64,000 nucleotides of DNA from Nocardioides gilvus. GTDB taxonomy: Bacteria > Actinomycetota > Actinomycetes > Propionibacteriales > Nocardioidaceae. The notes beneath the pieces were generated by a model, which was not told the DNA's origin, ran no database searches, and worked only from the letters and a program-made list of their open reading frames with translations. How positions within the stretch are numbered: the stretch's first letter is position 1; each line of letters begins with the position of its first letter. The stretch is from assembly GCF_003194605.1 (NCBI RefSeq), contig NZ_QHKY01000001.1, positions 682,001-746,000 of the forward strand, read 5' to 3'. Shown here piece by piece: positions 8,729 to 18,212 of this stretch. A program made the position numbers and the translations under genes.

Positions 8729-9349
8729 TCACTCGAAGCGGGAGGGATCTCCGGCCCCGACCCGGATGACCTCGGGGTAGCCCTCCGACCAGTCCACGAC
8801 CGTGGTGGGCACTGCGGTCGTCTCGCCAGCCTCGATCACGATGTCGACCTGGTGGTCGAGCTCCTCCTTGACGTCCCAACCGCTGGTGCGGGCCTCGGTC
8901 TCGCCGGGCAGGATCAGGGTGCTCGTGAGCAGTGGTTCCCCCAACTCGGCGAGGATCGAGCAGACCAAAGGGTGGTCGGTGATCCGGACGCCGACGGTGC
9001 GCTTCTTCGGGTGCATCAAGCGCTTCGGCACCTCGGTGGTGGCCGGCAGGATGAAGGTGTAGGGGCCCGGGGTCGCCGACTTGATCGCCCGGAACGCCGA
9101 GTTGTCGAGGTGGACGAACTGGCCCAGCTGGGCGAAGTCCTTGCACATCAGGGTGAAGTGATGACGCTCGTCGAGGTCACGGATCTTCAGGATCCGGTCC
9201 CGGCCCTCACGGTTGCCCAACTGACACCCCAGCGCGTACCCCGAGTCAGTGGGATAGGCGATCAGAGCGTCATTGCGCAGTTGGTCGACGACCTGGCTGA
9301 TCGTCCGCGCCTGGGGGTTCTCGGGGTGGACGTCGAGGTATCTGGCCAT
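8729..9349 (-). CDS. yciO: YciO-type Sua5/YrdC-family protein
   Basis: A 206-residue protein of the Sua5/YrdC/YciO family. Some members (TsaC/Sua5) make L-threonylcarbamoyladenylate for the t6A tRNA modification. Several blocks (YPTDSGYALGC, HFTLMC, NTPGPYTFIL-like TPGPYTFILP, KRTVGVRI, PTTVVD) and the 206-residue length resemble E. coli YciO more closely than TsaC. YciO-type proteins are less well characterised, so threonylcarbamoyl transfer is only likely. The gene follows ispH on the same strand with a gap of about 20 nt and may be co-transcribed with it. Confidence 0.85.
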   Translation of the reverse strand: MARYLDVHPENPQARTISQVVDQLRNDALIAYPTDSGYALGCQLGNREGRDRILKIRDLDERHHFTLMCKDFAQLGQFVHLDNSAFRAIKSATPGPYTFILPATTEVPKRLMHPKKRTVGVRITDHPLVCSILAELGEPLLTSTLILPGETEARTSGWDVKEELDHQVDIVIEAGETTAVPTTVVDWSEGYPEVIRVGAGDPSRFE

Positions 9350-9368
9350 GGGCGGACTTTACAGCGCC

Positions 9369-10382
9369 TCAGGCCTGGCGGGCGGCCAGCTCAGCTGCTG
9401 CCCGGATGTCGCGTCGCAACTCCGGCGGGAGCGCGAAGATCAGCGACTCCTCGGCCGTGCGCACCGCCTGCGCGTCGGGGTACCCACGCTCGGCGAGGTA
9501 GGACAGGACCCCGTCGACCAACTCTTCGGGCACCGAAGCGCCCGAGGTGACGGAGACCTTCTCGACGCCCTCGAGCCAGGCGTCGTCGATCTCGGAGGCG
9601 TAGTCGATCAGGTACGACGCCTTGGCGCCAACCTCCAGGGCCACCTCGACCAACCGGACCGAGTTGGAGGAGTTGCGCGAGCCGACGACGAGCACCAGGT
9701 CGGCGTCCTTCGCGATCTCCTTGACCGCGACCTGGCGGTTCTGGGTGGCGTAGCAGATGTCGTCACTCGGCGGGTCGAGGAGCAACGGGAACTTCTCGCG
9801 GATCGCGGCGACGGTGGCCATCGTCTCGTCCACCGACAGGGTGGTCTGCGACAACCAGGCCACCTTGGCGGGATCACGCACGACGATGCCGGCGACGTCG
9901 GCCGGCGACTCGACGAGTTGGATGTGGTCGGGCGCCTCGCCCGCGGTGCCCTCGACCTCTTCGTGGCCGGCGTGGCCGATCAGAAGGATGTCGTAGTCGT
10001 CGGCGGCAAAACGCTTGGCCTCGTGGTGCACCTTGGTGACCAGCGGGCAGGTGGCGTCGATGGTCTTGAGGCTCCGCTCGGCCGCCTCAGCGTGCACGGC
10101 CGGCGAGACGCCGTGGGCGGAGAAGACGACGGTGGCGCCCGGGGGCACCTCGTCCAGCTCCTCGACGAAGATGGCCCCTCGCTCCTCCAGGGTGGTGACG
10201 ACGTGCTTGTTGTGCACGATCTCCTTGCGCACGTAGACCGGCGCGCCATACAGGTCGAGTGACTTCTCGACGGTGATCACGGCCCGGTCGACCCCGGCGC
10301 AGTATCCGCGCGGAGCGGCGAGCAGCACGCTCCGGGCGGTGGCGGGATCGAGGACCGGGGGGAGGCCGAGGTCGGTGGTCAT
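9369..10382 (-). CDS. ispH: 4-hydroxy-3-methylbut-2-enyl diphosphate reductase
   Basis: A 337-residue IspH (LytB), the last enzyme of the MEP pathway. It reduces HMBPP to isopentenyl and dimethylallyl diphosphate through an iron-sulfur cluster. The three cluster ligands are C28 ([10 protein letters not shown]), C112 ([11 protein letters not shown]) and C210 (ICYATQNRQ). The catalytic Glu region (SQTTLS) and the substrate-binding SRNSSNS are also present. The start is ATG at 10382, because the sequence before it is not family-like and a TAGACT hexamer (10390-10395 on the minus strand) lies 7 nt upstream. It is divergent from xseA. Confidence 0.95.
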   Translation of the reverse strand: MTTDLGLPPVLDPATARSVLLAAPRGYCAGVDRAVITVEKSLDLYGAPVYVRKEIVHNKHVVTTLEERGAIFVEELDEVPPGATVVFSAHGVSPAVHAEAAERSLKTIDATCPLVTKVHHEAKRFAADDYDILLIGHAGHEEVEGTAGEAPDHIQLVESPADVAGIVVRDPAKVAWLSQTTLSVDETMATVAAIREKFPLLLDPPSDDICYATQNRQVAVKEIAKDADLVLVVGSRNSSNSVRLVEVALEVGAKASYLIDYASEIDDAWLEGVEKVSVTSGASVPEELVDGVLSYLAERGYPDAQAVRTAEESLIFALPPELRRDIRAAAELAARQA

Positions 10383-10497
10383 GGCCCCGAGTCTACGGGC
10401 CACCACCTCAACCGGGCCATCCACGCACATTCCCCTCAACCCGGCCGCCAACCCTGTCATCGGGTCCCCGTCGGCCCCACCCACTAGGCTCCCCGGC

Positions 10498-11760
10498 GTG
10501 GCACTCGAGACCTCGTTGGAGCAGCCGGCACCCGTCCGGTCGATCGCCAACGCCCTCTCGGGGTGGATCGACCGACTCGGCGCCGTCTGGGTCGAGGGCC
10601 AGGTCACCCAGGTGAGCCGTAGACCCGGGCTGCAGACCGTCTTCATGACGCTGCGCGACTCCCACGCCGACATCTCGGTCAACGTCACCTGCGCGCGCAG
10701 CCTCTACGACAGCCTCAACCCCCCTCTGGTCGAGGGCGCCAGCGTGGTGATGCACGCCAAACCCAGCTACTACGCCAATCGCGGCTCGCTGTCCCTGGTG
10801 GCTCGCGACATCCGGATGGTCGGGCTCGGAGAGCTGCTCGCCCGCCTCGAACGTCGTCGCCAACTGCTCGCGGCCGAAGGGCTCTTCGCTCCGGACCTCA
10901 AGCGTTCCCTTCCGTTCCTGCCGACCTGCGTCGGCCTGGTCACCGCTCCCAACTCGGCCGCCGAGCGAGACGTCCTCGACAACGCGCGGCGCCGCTGGCC
11001 CTCGGTCAGGTTCGAGGTCGTCCACGCCACCATGCAGGGCACCAACTCCGCCTCCACGGTGATCGCCGCCCTCCAGCGGCTCGAGGCCCACCCAGAGGTC
11101 GACGTGGTGATCGTGGCCCGGGGCGGCGGATCGGTCGAGGACCTGCTTCCCTTCAGCGACGAGGCCGTCGTGCGCGCCGTCTTCTCCATGCGCACTCCGG
11201 TGATCTCCGCGATCGGTCACGAGCCCGACCAGCCCCTCCTCGACCTGGTGGCTGACGTGCGCGCCTCCACGCCGACCGATGCAGCCAAGTTGGTGGTCCC
11301 CGACATGGCCGAGGAGCTCAACGGGGTCCGGTGGGCCCACCAGCGCATCCGTGCCCTGGTGCGGGCCTTCGTCGACCGCGAGCAGGGCACCTTGGACACG
11401 TTGCGCTCGCGCCCGGTGCTGGCCGACCCGCGTACGTTGCTCGACACCCGCGCCGACGAGGTCCACGCCCTGCGCGAGCGCGCTCGCCGCACCCTCAGCC
11501 ACCGTCTCGACCGAGCCGCCGACGACGTTGACCACCACCGCGCCCGCGCCCGGGCCCTGTCGCCCCTCGCCACCCTGCAACGGGGCTACGCAGTGGTCCA
11601 GGACGACGCGGGCCACGTGGTCACGTCGATCTCCTCGGCCGCCGCGGGCACTGAGCTGACCGTACGACTGGCCGACGGCCGCGTGCACACCACCAGCACC
11701 GGGGTCGCGCCCGACCCCGCTGCCACCACCCCGGACCGAGACGCAGGAGCCAAGTCATGA
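10498..11760 (+). CDS. xseA: Exodeoxyribonuclease VII large subunit
   Basis: A 420-residue XseA, the catalytic subunit of exonuclease VII, which degrades single-stranded DNA to oligonucleotides. It has an N-terminal OB fold (about 18-115, with [14 protein letters not shown] and the motif [14 protein letters not shown]). The catalytic core follows ([44 protein letters not shown]), then a helical C-terminal region. The GTG at 10498 is preceded by TAGGCT (10485-10490) at 7 nt. It overlaps xseB by 4 nt (ATGA), the usual coupling for this pair. Confidence 0.95.
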   Translation: MALETSLEQPAPVRSIANALSGWIDRLGAVWVEGQVTQVSRRPGLQTVFMTLRDSHADISVNVTCARSLYDSLNPPLVEGASVVMHAKPSYYANRGSLSLVARDIRMVGLGELLARLERRRQLLAAEGLFAPDLKRSLPFLPTCVGLVTAPNSAAERDVLDNARRRWPSVRFEVVHATMQGTNSASTVIAALQRLEAHPEVDVVIVARGGGSVEDLLPFSDEAVVRAVFSMRTPVISAIGHEPDQPLLDLVADVRASTPTDAAKLVVPDMAEELNGVRWAHQRIRALVRAFVDREQGTLDTLRSRPVLADPRTLLDTRADEVHALRERARRTLSHRLDRAADDVDHHRARARALSPLATLQRGYAVVQDDAGHVVTSISSAAAGTELTVRLADGRVHTTSTGVAPDPAATTPDRDAGAKS

Positions 11761-11966
11761 GTCAGACCCCGACGGACCCCAAGGATCTCTCCTACGAGGA
11801 GGCCCGCGAGGAGCTCGTCGAGGTCGTACGCACCCTGGAGCAGGGCGGCACGACCCTGGAGGCCTCACTCGCGCTGTGGGAGCGGGGCGAGGCGTTGGCC
11901 CGTGCCTGCGAGGACTGGCTCAACGGGGCGCGCAAGCGTCTCGACGCAGCCGTCGACCCCGAATGA
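11757..11966 (+). CDS. xseB: Exodeoxyribonuclease VII small subunit
   Basis: A 69-residue XseB, the helical small subunit that binds several copies per XseA in exonuclease VII. The family pattern [20 protein letters not shown] and [19 protein letters not shown] is intact and the length is normal. The start codon overlaps the xseA stop. It converges with the DUF4245 gene 10 nt downstream. Confidence 0.94.
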   Translation: MSQTPTDPKDLSYEEAREELVEVVRTLEQGGTTLEASLALWERGEALARACEDWLNGARKRLDAAVDPE

Positions 11967-11976
11967 GGCGCGCCTC

Positions 11977-12528
11977 CTACTCCTGCAGGTCAGCCAGGGT
12001 CAGGGTCGAGGCGAAGTCGACGAGCACGTCTTCGTCGGCGGACCCGAAGACCATGAGGTAGTGGTCCTTGCGGTCCAACACCAGGGCCGTGTCGCCACCC
12101 TCGTCCTCGAAGCTCTGCCACTCGCCGCCGAGGTCACCCTCGATCTGGACAGCATCCCCCTCGACCGCTTCGTCGTCGACGAAGGTCTCGAGCAGGTCTT
12201 CGAGGCGCTGGTCCTCCTGACGGAGCCCGACGAACCGGCCCTCGTCGGTCAGCAGGTTGAGACCGAAGGTCACCGGCTCGGTGGGAAGGAACTCGATGGT
12301 CGTGGCGATCCACCCGTCCTGGAGCTCTGCGGGGTGGGCCACTTCGTGGCCCTGGCTCTGGATCGAGACGACGGCCGTGGTCCAGTCGATGGCCTCGGGC
12401 TCGAGCTCGGGCACGTCCCGGGTGGTCTCGCGGAAGACGACGAACGCGATGACGCAGCCGACGAGCACGATCATCGCGCCGACCATGCCGGCCATGGAGG
12501 TCTGGTAACGCCCTGGACTCTGACTCAC
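11977..12528 (-). CDS. DUF4245-domain membrane-anchored protein
   Basis: A 183-residue protein with one N-terminal membrane helix (about 12-31) and an exported domain, matching actinobacterial DUF4245 proteins that usually lie beside glpX, as here. The exported part is acidic and contains the WTTAVVSIQSQGHEVAHP and GDTALVLDRKDHYLMVFGSA blocks. Function is unknown. It starts with GTG and is divergent from glpX across about 100 nt. Confidence 0.8.
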   Translation of the reverse strand: MSQSPGRYQTSMAGMVGAMIVLVGCVIAFVVFRETTRDVPELEPEAIDWTTAVVSIQSQGHEVAHPAELQDGWIATTIEFLPTEPVTFGLNLLTDEGRFVGLRQEDQRLEDLLETFVDDEAVEGDAVQIEGDLGGEWQSFEDEGGDTALVLDRKDHYLMVFGSADEDVLVDFASTLTLADLQE

Positions 12529-12629
12529 CCGACCAATACTCGCAGGCTCAGCCCAGCCCCTGCAGTCCGGTCCTGTCCGAGGCAGTGACCGGCGTCGGGG
12601 CCGGCGCTGAGCGGCGATAACATGCGCCC

Positions 12630-13652
12630 ATGACGACCGTGGACCTCTCCGTCTCGCCCCTCTCCCCCGACCGCAACCTGGCCATGGAGCTCGTACGAGT
12701 GACCGAGGCCGCTGCGCTGGCTGCCGGACGTTGGGTCGGGCGTGGCGACAAGTACGGAGCCGACGGGGTCGCGGTCAACGCGATGCGGGTGATGATCTCC
12801 TCCGTCGCGATGAACGGCACCGTCGTGATCGGTGAGGGCGAGAAGGACGAAGCCCCCATGCTCTTCAACGGGGAGCGGGTCGGCGACGGCACCGGACCCG
12901 AGGTCGACGTCGCCGTGGACCCGATCGACGGCACCACCCTGACCGCCAAGGGGATGAACAACGCGGTCGCCGTGATGGCTGTCGCTCCGCGCGGCGCGAT
13001 GTACGACCCCTCGGCCGTCTTCTACATGGAGAAGTTGGTCACCGGCCCCCAGGCCGCCGACGTCGTCGACATCCGCAAGCCGATCGCCGAGAACATCCAC
13101 GCCGTGGCGAAGGCCAAGGGCACTCGCCCCGAGGACGTCACCGTCGTCATCCTGGAGCGTCCGCGTCACGAGGCGATGATCCAGGAGATCCGGGCCACCG
13201 GCGCCCGCATCCGCCTCATCACCGACGGCGACGTCGCCGGCGCGATCATGGCGGCCCGTCCGGGCACCGGGATCGACCTGATGCTCGGCATCGGCGGGAC
13301 CCCCGAGGGCATTATCGCCGCGTGCGCGATGAAGGCGATCGGCGGCACGATCCAGGGCCGCCTGTGGCCCACCGACGACGCGGAGCGGCAGCGCGCCCTG
13401 GACGCCGGCCACAACCTGGACCCCGACTTCGTCCTCCACACCGACGACCTGGTCACCGGGGACGACTGCTTCTTCGTCGCCACCGGCATCAGCGACGGCG
13501 AGCTGATGCAGGGCGTGCGATACCTGCCCAACGGCGCGGCGACCACACACTCCCTGGTCATGCGCTCGCGCTCCGGGACGATCCGCCAGGTCATCTCCGA
13601 GCACCAGCTCGGCAAGATGAAGCAGTTTTCGGCCATCGACTTCGAGAAGTGA
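12630..13652 (+). CDS. glpX: Class II fructose-1,6-bisphosphatase
   Basis: A 340-residue GlpX-type fructose-1,6-bisphosphatase, the gluconeogenic enzyme that converts FBP to fructose 6-phosphate; it is the main form in actinobacteria. The metal-binding motifs GEGEKDEAP (68-76) and DPIDGTT (97-103) are complete. [20 protein letters not shown] and the C-terminal block that binds the sugar phosphate also fit. A TAACAT hexamer (12618-12623) stands 6 nt before the ATG. A strong hairpin follows the stop. Confidence 0.95.
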   Translation: MTTVDLSVSPLSPDRNLAMELVRVTEAAALAAGRWVGRGDKYGADGVAVNAMRVMISSVAMNGTVVIGEGEKDEAPMLFNGERVGDGTGPEVDVAVDPIDGTTLTAKGMNNAVAVMAVAPRGAMYDPSAVFYMEKLVTGPQAADVVDIRKPIAENIHAVAKAKGTRPEDVTVVILERPRHEAMIQEIRATGARIRLITDGDVAGAIMAARPGTGIDLMLGIGGTPEGIIAACAMKAIGGTIQGRLWPTDDAERQRALDAGHNLDPDFVLHTDDLVTGDDCFFVATGISDGELMQGVRYLPNGAATTHSLVMRSRSGTIRQVISEHQLGKMKQFSAIDFEK

Positions 13653-13696
13653 CCTGACCGGACCTGAACCCTCCACGGGCGCACCCCGCCCCACCG

Positions 13697-13729
13697 CTCG
13701 AGCCCCGCGACGATGTCGTGGGGCTCGAG
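13697..13729 (+). terminator. Terminator hairpin after glpX
   Basis: CTCGAGCCCC (13697-13706) pairs with GGGGCTCGAG (13720-13729), with an inner CGAC/GTCG stem and a 3-nt loop. The outer bases extend the helix. Only a short T run follows, as is common for GC-rich actinobacterial terminators. Confidence 0.7.
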
Positions 13730-13785
13730 CCGTTTCGCGGGGCGGACCCGGGGGTACACCGCGATGACGCAGGGGTTGCGTTCCG

Positions 13786-13801
13786 TAGTCAAAGAGGACT
13801 A
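13786..13801. promoter_or_regulatory. Short inverted repeat in the trehalose-importer promoter region
   Basis: TAGTC-aaagag-GACTA lies 30 nt before the start of the substrate-binding protein. A weak promoter pair, TTGCGT (13776-13781) and TAAATG (13800-13805) with 18-nt spacing, brackets it, so a bound regulator could block transcription. No regulator gene is adjacent. Arms are only 5 bp, so chance is possible. Confidence 0.35.
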
Positions 13802-13831
13802 AATGTGATGTAGCCCACACAAGGAGGGTTC

Positions 13832-15157
13832 ATGAGTTCTCCCCGCCCCGTACGTCGGCAGTTGCGCCGACCGCTCGCCACCCTGAGCGCTCTCGTACTG
13901 GGATCGACCCTGCTGGCTGCGTGCGGTTCCGACTCCGACAAGACCGTCCTGAACTGGTACATCAACCCGGACGCCCAGGAGACGGTCGAGCAGATCGCAG
14001 CAGACTGCTCCACCGACGAGTACGACATCGCCGTGCAGCTCCTGCCCAACAACGCGACGGAGCAGCGTACGCAGCTTGCCCGCAGACTGGCGGCCAAGGA
14101 CTCCTCCACCGACCTGATGAACCTGGACCCCATCTTCGTGCCAGAGTTCGCCAGCGCAGGGTGGCTGGAGCCCTTCCCCGACGACATGGCAGCCGAGGTC
14201 CTCGACGACGACGTGCTCGAGGGCGCAGCGGCGACCGCGACCTGGGAGGACCAGGTGGTGACCGCCCCGCAGTGGGCCAACACCCAGGTCCTCTGGTATC
14301 GCAAGTCGCTGGCCGAGGCCGCGGGGCTCGACATGAGCCAGCCCGTCACCTGGTCGCAGGTGATCGAGGCCGCCGATGAGAACGGCGGCACGGTCGGCGT
14401 CCAGGCCAACAAGTACGAGGGCTACATCGTCTGGCTCAACGCGATGGTGATGGGCGCCGGAGGCGAGTTGGTGAGTGACACCGAGTCGGGCCGCGACGCG
14501 ACTGTCGAGATCGATTCCGAGGCCGGCAAGGCTGCCGCCGAGGTCATTGCCCAACTGGTCGACTCCGACGCCAGTCAGTCCGACCTCACCGTCTCGAACG
14601 AAGGCACCAGCCTGGGCCAGATGTTCCCCGCCGAGGGCGCCGGTGAGTTCATGGTGAACTGGACCTTCGTCTACAAGCAGTACGAGTCGACCGTCGGCAA
14701 CCAGCCGGAAAGCATCTCCCAGGACGAGTTCGACGACCTGGGGTGGACCCGTTATCCCGCCACAGTTGAAGGTGAGGAGTCCCGTCCCCCCATTGGTGGC
14801 ATCCAGGTGGGGGTGGGCGCCTACGGCGAGAACAAGGAACAGGCGCAGGAGGCCGCTCTGTGCGTGACGGGCACCGACGCCCAGGAAGCGCTCGCCGTCG
14901 AGGCCGGCCTCTTCCCCTCCCGGGGCTCCGTGTACGAGTCCTCGGCCCTCACCGAGGCCTACCCCGAGGACCTGCTCGCCCTCTTCCGCGAGTCCATCGA
15001 CGGCGCCGGGCCTCGACCACAGAGCGCCTTCTACAGCCAGATCTCCGGAGCGCTGCAGTCGGTGTGGCACTCACCGACCTCCGTCGACCCGGACACCACC
15101 CCCCGGGAGTCGGCCGAGTTCCTCACTGAGGTCCTCGCCGGAAGGAGACTGCTGTGA
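13832..15157 (+). CDS. Sugar ABC transporter substrate-binding lipoprotein (LpqY-like)
   Basis: A 441-residue extracellular binding lipoprotein. The signal peptide ends in a lipobox L-A-A-C with Cys31 as the lipidated residue. The body has the type-1 carbohydrate-binding fold, with LNWYINPDAQETVEQIA and the LAAKDSSTDLMNLDP block as in LpqY, the mycobacterial trehalose-binding protein. The four-gene order SBP-permease-permease-ATPase matches lpqY-sugABC, which recycles trehalose, so trehalose is the likely ligand; maltose or other glucosides remain possible. AAGGAGG (13821-13827) is a strong ribosome-binding site, unlike most genes here. The stop overlaps the next start by 4 nt. Confidence 0.85.
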   Translation: MSSPRPVRRQLRRPLATLSALVLGSTLLAACGSDSDKTVLNWYINPDAQETVEQIAADCSTDEYDIAVQLLPNNATEQRTQLARRLAAKDSSTDLMNLDPIFVPEFASAGWLEPFPDDMAAEVLDDDVLEGAAATATWEDQVVTAPQWANTQVLWYRKSLAEAAGLDMSQPVTWSQVIEAADENGGTVGVQANKYEGYIVWLNAMVMGAGGELVSDTESGRDATVEIDSEAGKAAAEVIAQLVDSDASQSDLTVSNEGTSLGQMFPAEGAGEFMVNWTFVYKQYESTVGNQPESISQDEFDDLGWTRYPATVEGEESRPPIGGIQVGVGAYGENKEQAQEAALCVTGTDAQEALAVEAGLFPSRGSVYESSALTEAYPEDLLALFRESIDGAGPRPQSAFYSQISGALQSVWHSPTSVDPDTTPRESAEFLTEVLAGRRLL

Positions 15158-16092
15158 GCACCACCATCGCTCCCCGCCAGGAGACCAGCGCTCCGCGTCA
15201 GGAGGCCAGCGACCGCGCCGTCGCAGAAAACAGTCTCGGGCGCAAACTCGTCGCTCCGGCGCTCGTCCTGATGTTGCTGGTCACGGCCTTCCCGATGCTG
15301 CGCGCGCTCTGGCTCAGCCTCTTCGACTACAGCCTCACGGCCCCCGACGACCAGAAGTTCATCGGCCTCACCAACTACGTCACGGCCCTGACCGACCCGC
15401 TCTTCTGGAGCACCACGCTCAACACGGTCTTCATCATGGTCGTGACGGTGGCGGTGGAGCTCGTCATCGGCTTCATCTTCGCGATGGTGATGCACCGGGT
15501 GATCTTCGCGCGCGGCGTCATCCGCACCTCGATCCTGATCCCCTACGGCATCATCACGGTGGTCTCCGGCTTCGCCTGGCAGTTCGCCTTCTCCAACACC
15601 AACGGCTTCATCAACGGCTGGTTGCCCCTGATCGAGGACAACTTCAACTGGTTCGGGGAGTACGGCTCGGCCATGGCCGCCATCATGGTCTCGGAGATCT
15701 GGAAGACCACGCCGTTCATGTCGCTGCTGCTGCTGGCGGGTCTCGCGCAGGTGTCGGAAGACATGCTGGAGGCCGCCCAGGTCGACGGTGCCTCGTGGTG
15801 GCAGCGTCTGTGGAAGGTGATCCTGCCCAACATGCGTTCGGCGATCATGGTGGCGGTGCTCTTCCGGGCCCTGGACGCCTACCGGATCTTCGACAACATC
15901 TTCGTGATGACCGCCGGCGCCCAAGGCACCGAGTCGGTCTCCTTCCTCACCTATCGACAAGTGATCGAGCAGTTCCAGCTGGGCATCGGCTCAGCGCTCT
16001 CGGTCCTGCTCTTCATCTCTGTGCTCATCGTGGCCTTCGTGATCGTGAAGGTCTTCCGTGTCGACCTTGCCTCGGCCAGGCAGGAGGGTTGA
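15154..16092 (+). CDS. sugA: Sugar ABC transporter permease (SugA/MalF-like)
   Basis: A 312-residue inner-membrane permease with six helices (first at about 33-55). The EAA loop that docks the ATPase is EAAQVDGASWWQRLWKVILP at about 208-227. The polar N-terminal tail of about 28 residues is typical of MalF/SugA halves. The GTG start overlaps the lipoprotein stop, and the second permease starts 1 nt after its stop, so the genes are translationally linked. It should pair with the SugB-like subunit. Confidence 0.87.
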   Translation: MSTTIAPRQETSAPRQEASDRAVAENSLGRKLVAPALVLMLLVTAFPMLRALWLSLFDYSLTAPDDQKFIGLTNYVTALTDPLFWSTTLNTVFIMVVTVAVELVIGFIFAMVMHRVIFARGVIRTSILIPYGIITVVSGFAWQFAFSNTNGFINGWLPLIEDNFNWFGEYGSAMAAIMVSEIWKTTPFMSLLLLAGLAQVSEDMLEAAQVDGASWWQRLWKVILPNMRSAIMVAVLFRALDAYRIFDNIFVMTAGAQGTESVSFLTYRQVIEQFQLGIGSALSVLLFISVLIVAFVIVKVFRVDLASARQEG

Positions 16093-16093
16093 G

Positions 16094-16933
16094 ATGAAAC
16101 TCAAGACTCGCATCGGCGTCATCCTCGGCGGTCTGTTGATCCTCACCTGGTGCCTCCTTCCAGTGGCCTGGATCATCTCTCTCAGCTTCAAGTCGCAGAA
16201 GTCGGTGACCGAAGGAAGCCCCGGCTTCCTGCCCACCGAGGCCGGTTTCGCCGGGTGGGAGAACTACACGTCAGTGCTGGAGAACGAGCAGTTCCGGCGG
16301 GCGATCTTCAACTCGATCGGCATCTCGCTCATCGCCACGCTGCTGTCGGTCATCCTGGCGACGCTGGCGGCGTACGCGATCGCCAGGCTCGAGTTCAAGG
16401 GCAAGAAGTTCGTCCTCACCACGGCCCTGGTGATCGCGATGTTCCCGGTGGTCTCCCTGGTCGGCCCGCTCTTCGACGTGTGGCGCTCCATCGGGATCTA
16501 CGACACCTGGATCGGCCTGATCATCCCGTACATGTCGTTCACCCTGCCGCTGGCGATCTGGACCCTCTCCGCCTTCTTCCGGGAGATCCCGTGGGAGATG
16601 GAGCAGGCGGCACAGGTCGACGGGGCCACCTCGTGGCAGGCGTTCCGCAAGGTGATCGTCCCGCTCGCGGCTCCCGGTGTCTTCACCGCCGCGATCCTGA
16701 CCTTCTTCTTCGCCTGGAACGACTTCGTCTTCGGCATCTCGTTGACATCCACCGAGTCCGCTCGACCGATCCCGGCCGCGCTCTCGTTCTTCGTCGGAGC
16801 CGACCCGTTCAACCGGCCGGCATCCCTACTGGCCGCCGGGGCCGTGGTCTCCACGATCCCGATCGTCATCATCGTCCTGCTGTTCCAGCGCAAGATCGTC
16901 GCCGGCCTGACCTCCGGCGCAGTGAAGGGTTGA
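16094..16933 (+). CDS. sugB: Sugar ABC transporter permease (SugB/MalG-like)
   Basis: A 279-residue permease with six helices. Its EAA loop is EQAAQVDGATSWQAFRKVIV at about 176-195. The ATG at 16094 has AGGAGG (16082-16087) 6 nt upstream, inside the end of the SugA gene, and gives the normal MalG-type N-terminus; the in-frame sequence before it belongs to sugA in another frame. It forms the translocation pore with SugA. Confidence 0.88.
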   Translation: MKLKTRIGVILGGLLILTWCLLPVAWIISLSFKSQKSVTEGSPGFLPTEAGFAGWENYTSVLENEQFRRAIFNSIGISLIATLLSVILATLAAYAIARLEFKGKKFVLTTALVIAMFPVVSLVGPLFDVWRSIGIYDTWIGLIIPYMSFTLPLAIWTLSAFFREIPWEMEQAAQVDGATSWQAFRKVIVPLAAPGVFTAAILTFFFAWNDFVFGISLTSTESARPIPAALSFFVGADPFNRPASLLAAGAVVSTIPIVIIVLLFQRKIVAGLTSGAVKG

Positions 16934-16937
16934 TCCG

Positions 16938-18182
16938 ATGGCTTCCATCACCATGAAGAACATCGTCAAGAAGTACGGCGACGGGTTCCCCGCCGTCAAC
17001 GACGTCAGCATCGAGGTGGCGGACGGCGAGTTCATCATCCTCGTCGGCCCCTCGGGCTGCGGGAAGTCGACGTTGCTGCGGATGATCGTCGGCCTGGAGG
17101 ACATCACCTCCGGCGACATGCTCATCGGGGACCGCAAGGTCAACGACCTCGCGCCCCGCGACCGCAACCTCGCGATGGTGTTCCAGAACTACGCGCTCTA
17201 CCCGCACCTGACGGTCTACGAGAACATCGCCTTCCCGCTCCGGCTCGCCGGCGCCAAGGAGGACGAGATCGACAAGAAGGTCCGTGACGCGTCGGCGACC
17301 CTGGAGCTCGACGAGCACCTGGAGCGCAAGCCCGGCAACCTGTCGGGTGGTCAGCGACAGCGGGTCGCGATGGGTCGCGCGATCGTGCGTGACGCCGACG
17401 CGTTCCTCTTCGACGAGCCCCTCTCCAACCTCGACGCCAAGCTGCGCGGCCAGATGCGCACCGAGATCGCGCGGCTGCAGAAGCGCTTGGGCATCACCAC
17501 CGTCTACGTCACACACGACCAGACCGAGGCGATGACGCTGGGCGACCGGGTGGCCGTGCTGAAGCGCGGCCTGCTGCAGCAACTGGCCTCACCGCGCGAG
17601 CTCTACGAAAACCCGGGCAACCTCTTCGTGGCCGGCTTCATCGGCTCCCCGCCGATGAACTTCCTGCCCGCCGAAGTCTCCGGCACCACGGTCAAGCTCC
17701 CCTTCGGCGAGGTCGAACTGCCGCAGGAGAAGGCGGACAAGGTCCAGGACCGTGGGCTCCTGATCGCCGGCATCCGTCCCGAGCACTTCGAGGACGCCAA
17801 CGTGATGGACAGCGGGATCGCGACTGCCGGCTCCACCTTCCGCGCGACCGTTGACGTGGTCGAGTGGCTGGGCAACCAGGCCTTCGCCTACATCCCCTTC
17901 GAGGCCCCGCCCGAGGTGCGCAAGCAGCTCGAGCAACTGGAGAAGGACCTCGACGGTGACTCCCTGCGTACGCAGCTGGTCGTCTCTCTCGACGGCGCCA
18001 GCAAGGTGGCCGAGGGCGACGAGGCAGAGATCTGGATCAACTCCGCGAAGATGCACCTCTTCGACCCGGAGACCGGCGAGAACCTCACCGTCGACCGCGA
18101 CCACGCCGGCGAGATCCCAGGCCTCGACAACCCCCAGGACCAGGCCAGGGCCGAGAAGATGGCCGCCGAGGGCCAGGAGTGA
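16938..18182 (+). CDS. sugC: Sugar ABC transporter ATPase (SugC/MalK-like)
   Basis: A 414-residue ATPase of the MalK/UgpC subfamily. Walker A GPSGCGKST is at 37-45, the Q-loop is VFQNYALYPHLTV, the signature LSGGQRQRVAMGRAIVRDAD comes near 137, the Walker B region is AFLFDEPLSNLDAKLR, and the switch His is in THDQTEAMTLG. The C-terminal TOBE-type domain (about 240-400) is slightly longer than in MalK (371 residues), with an acidic insert near 335. It is the last gene of the importer operon. Its stop is 30 nt from the convergent DUF1707 gene. Confidence 0.92.
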   Translation: MASITMKNIVKKYGDGFPAVNDVSIEVADGEFIILVGPSGCGKSTLLRMIVGLEDITSGDMLIGDRKVNDLAPRDRNLAMVFQNYALYPHLTVYENIAFPLRLAGAKEDEIDKKVRDASATLELDEHLERKPGNLSGGQRQRVAMGRAIVRDADAFLFDEPLSNLDAKLRGQMRTEIARLQKRLGITTVYVTHDQTEAMTLGDRVAVLKRGLLQQLASPRELYENPGNLFVAGFIGSPPMNFLPAEVSGTTVKLPFGEVELPQEKADKVQDRGLLIAGIRPEHFEDANVMDSGIATAGSTFRATVDVVEWLGNQAFAYIPFEAPPEVRKQLEQLEKDLDGDSLRTQLVVSLDGASKVAEGDEAEIWINSAKMHLFDPETGENLTVDRDHAGEIPGLDNPQDQARAEKMAAEGQE

Positions 18183-18212
18183 CCACTACTGGGGCTGGGA
18201 CTGCGACTGGGT

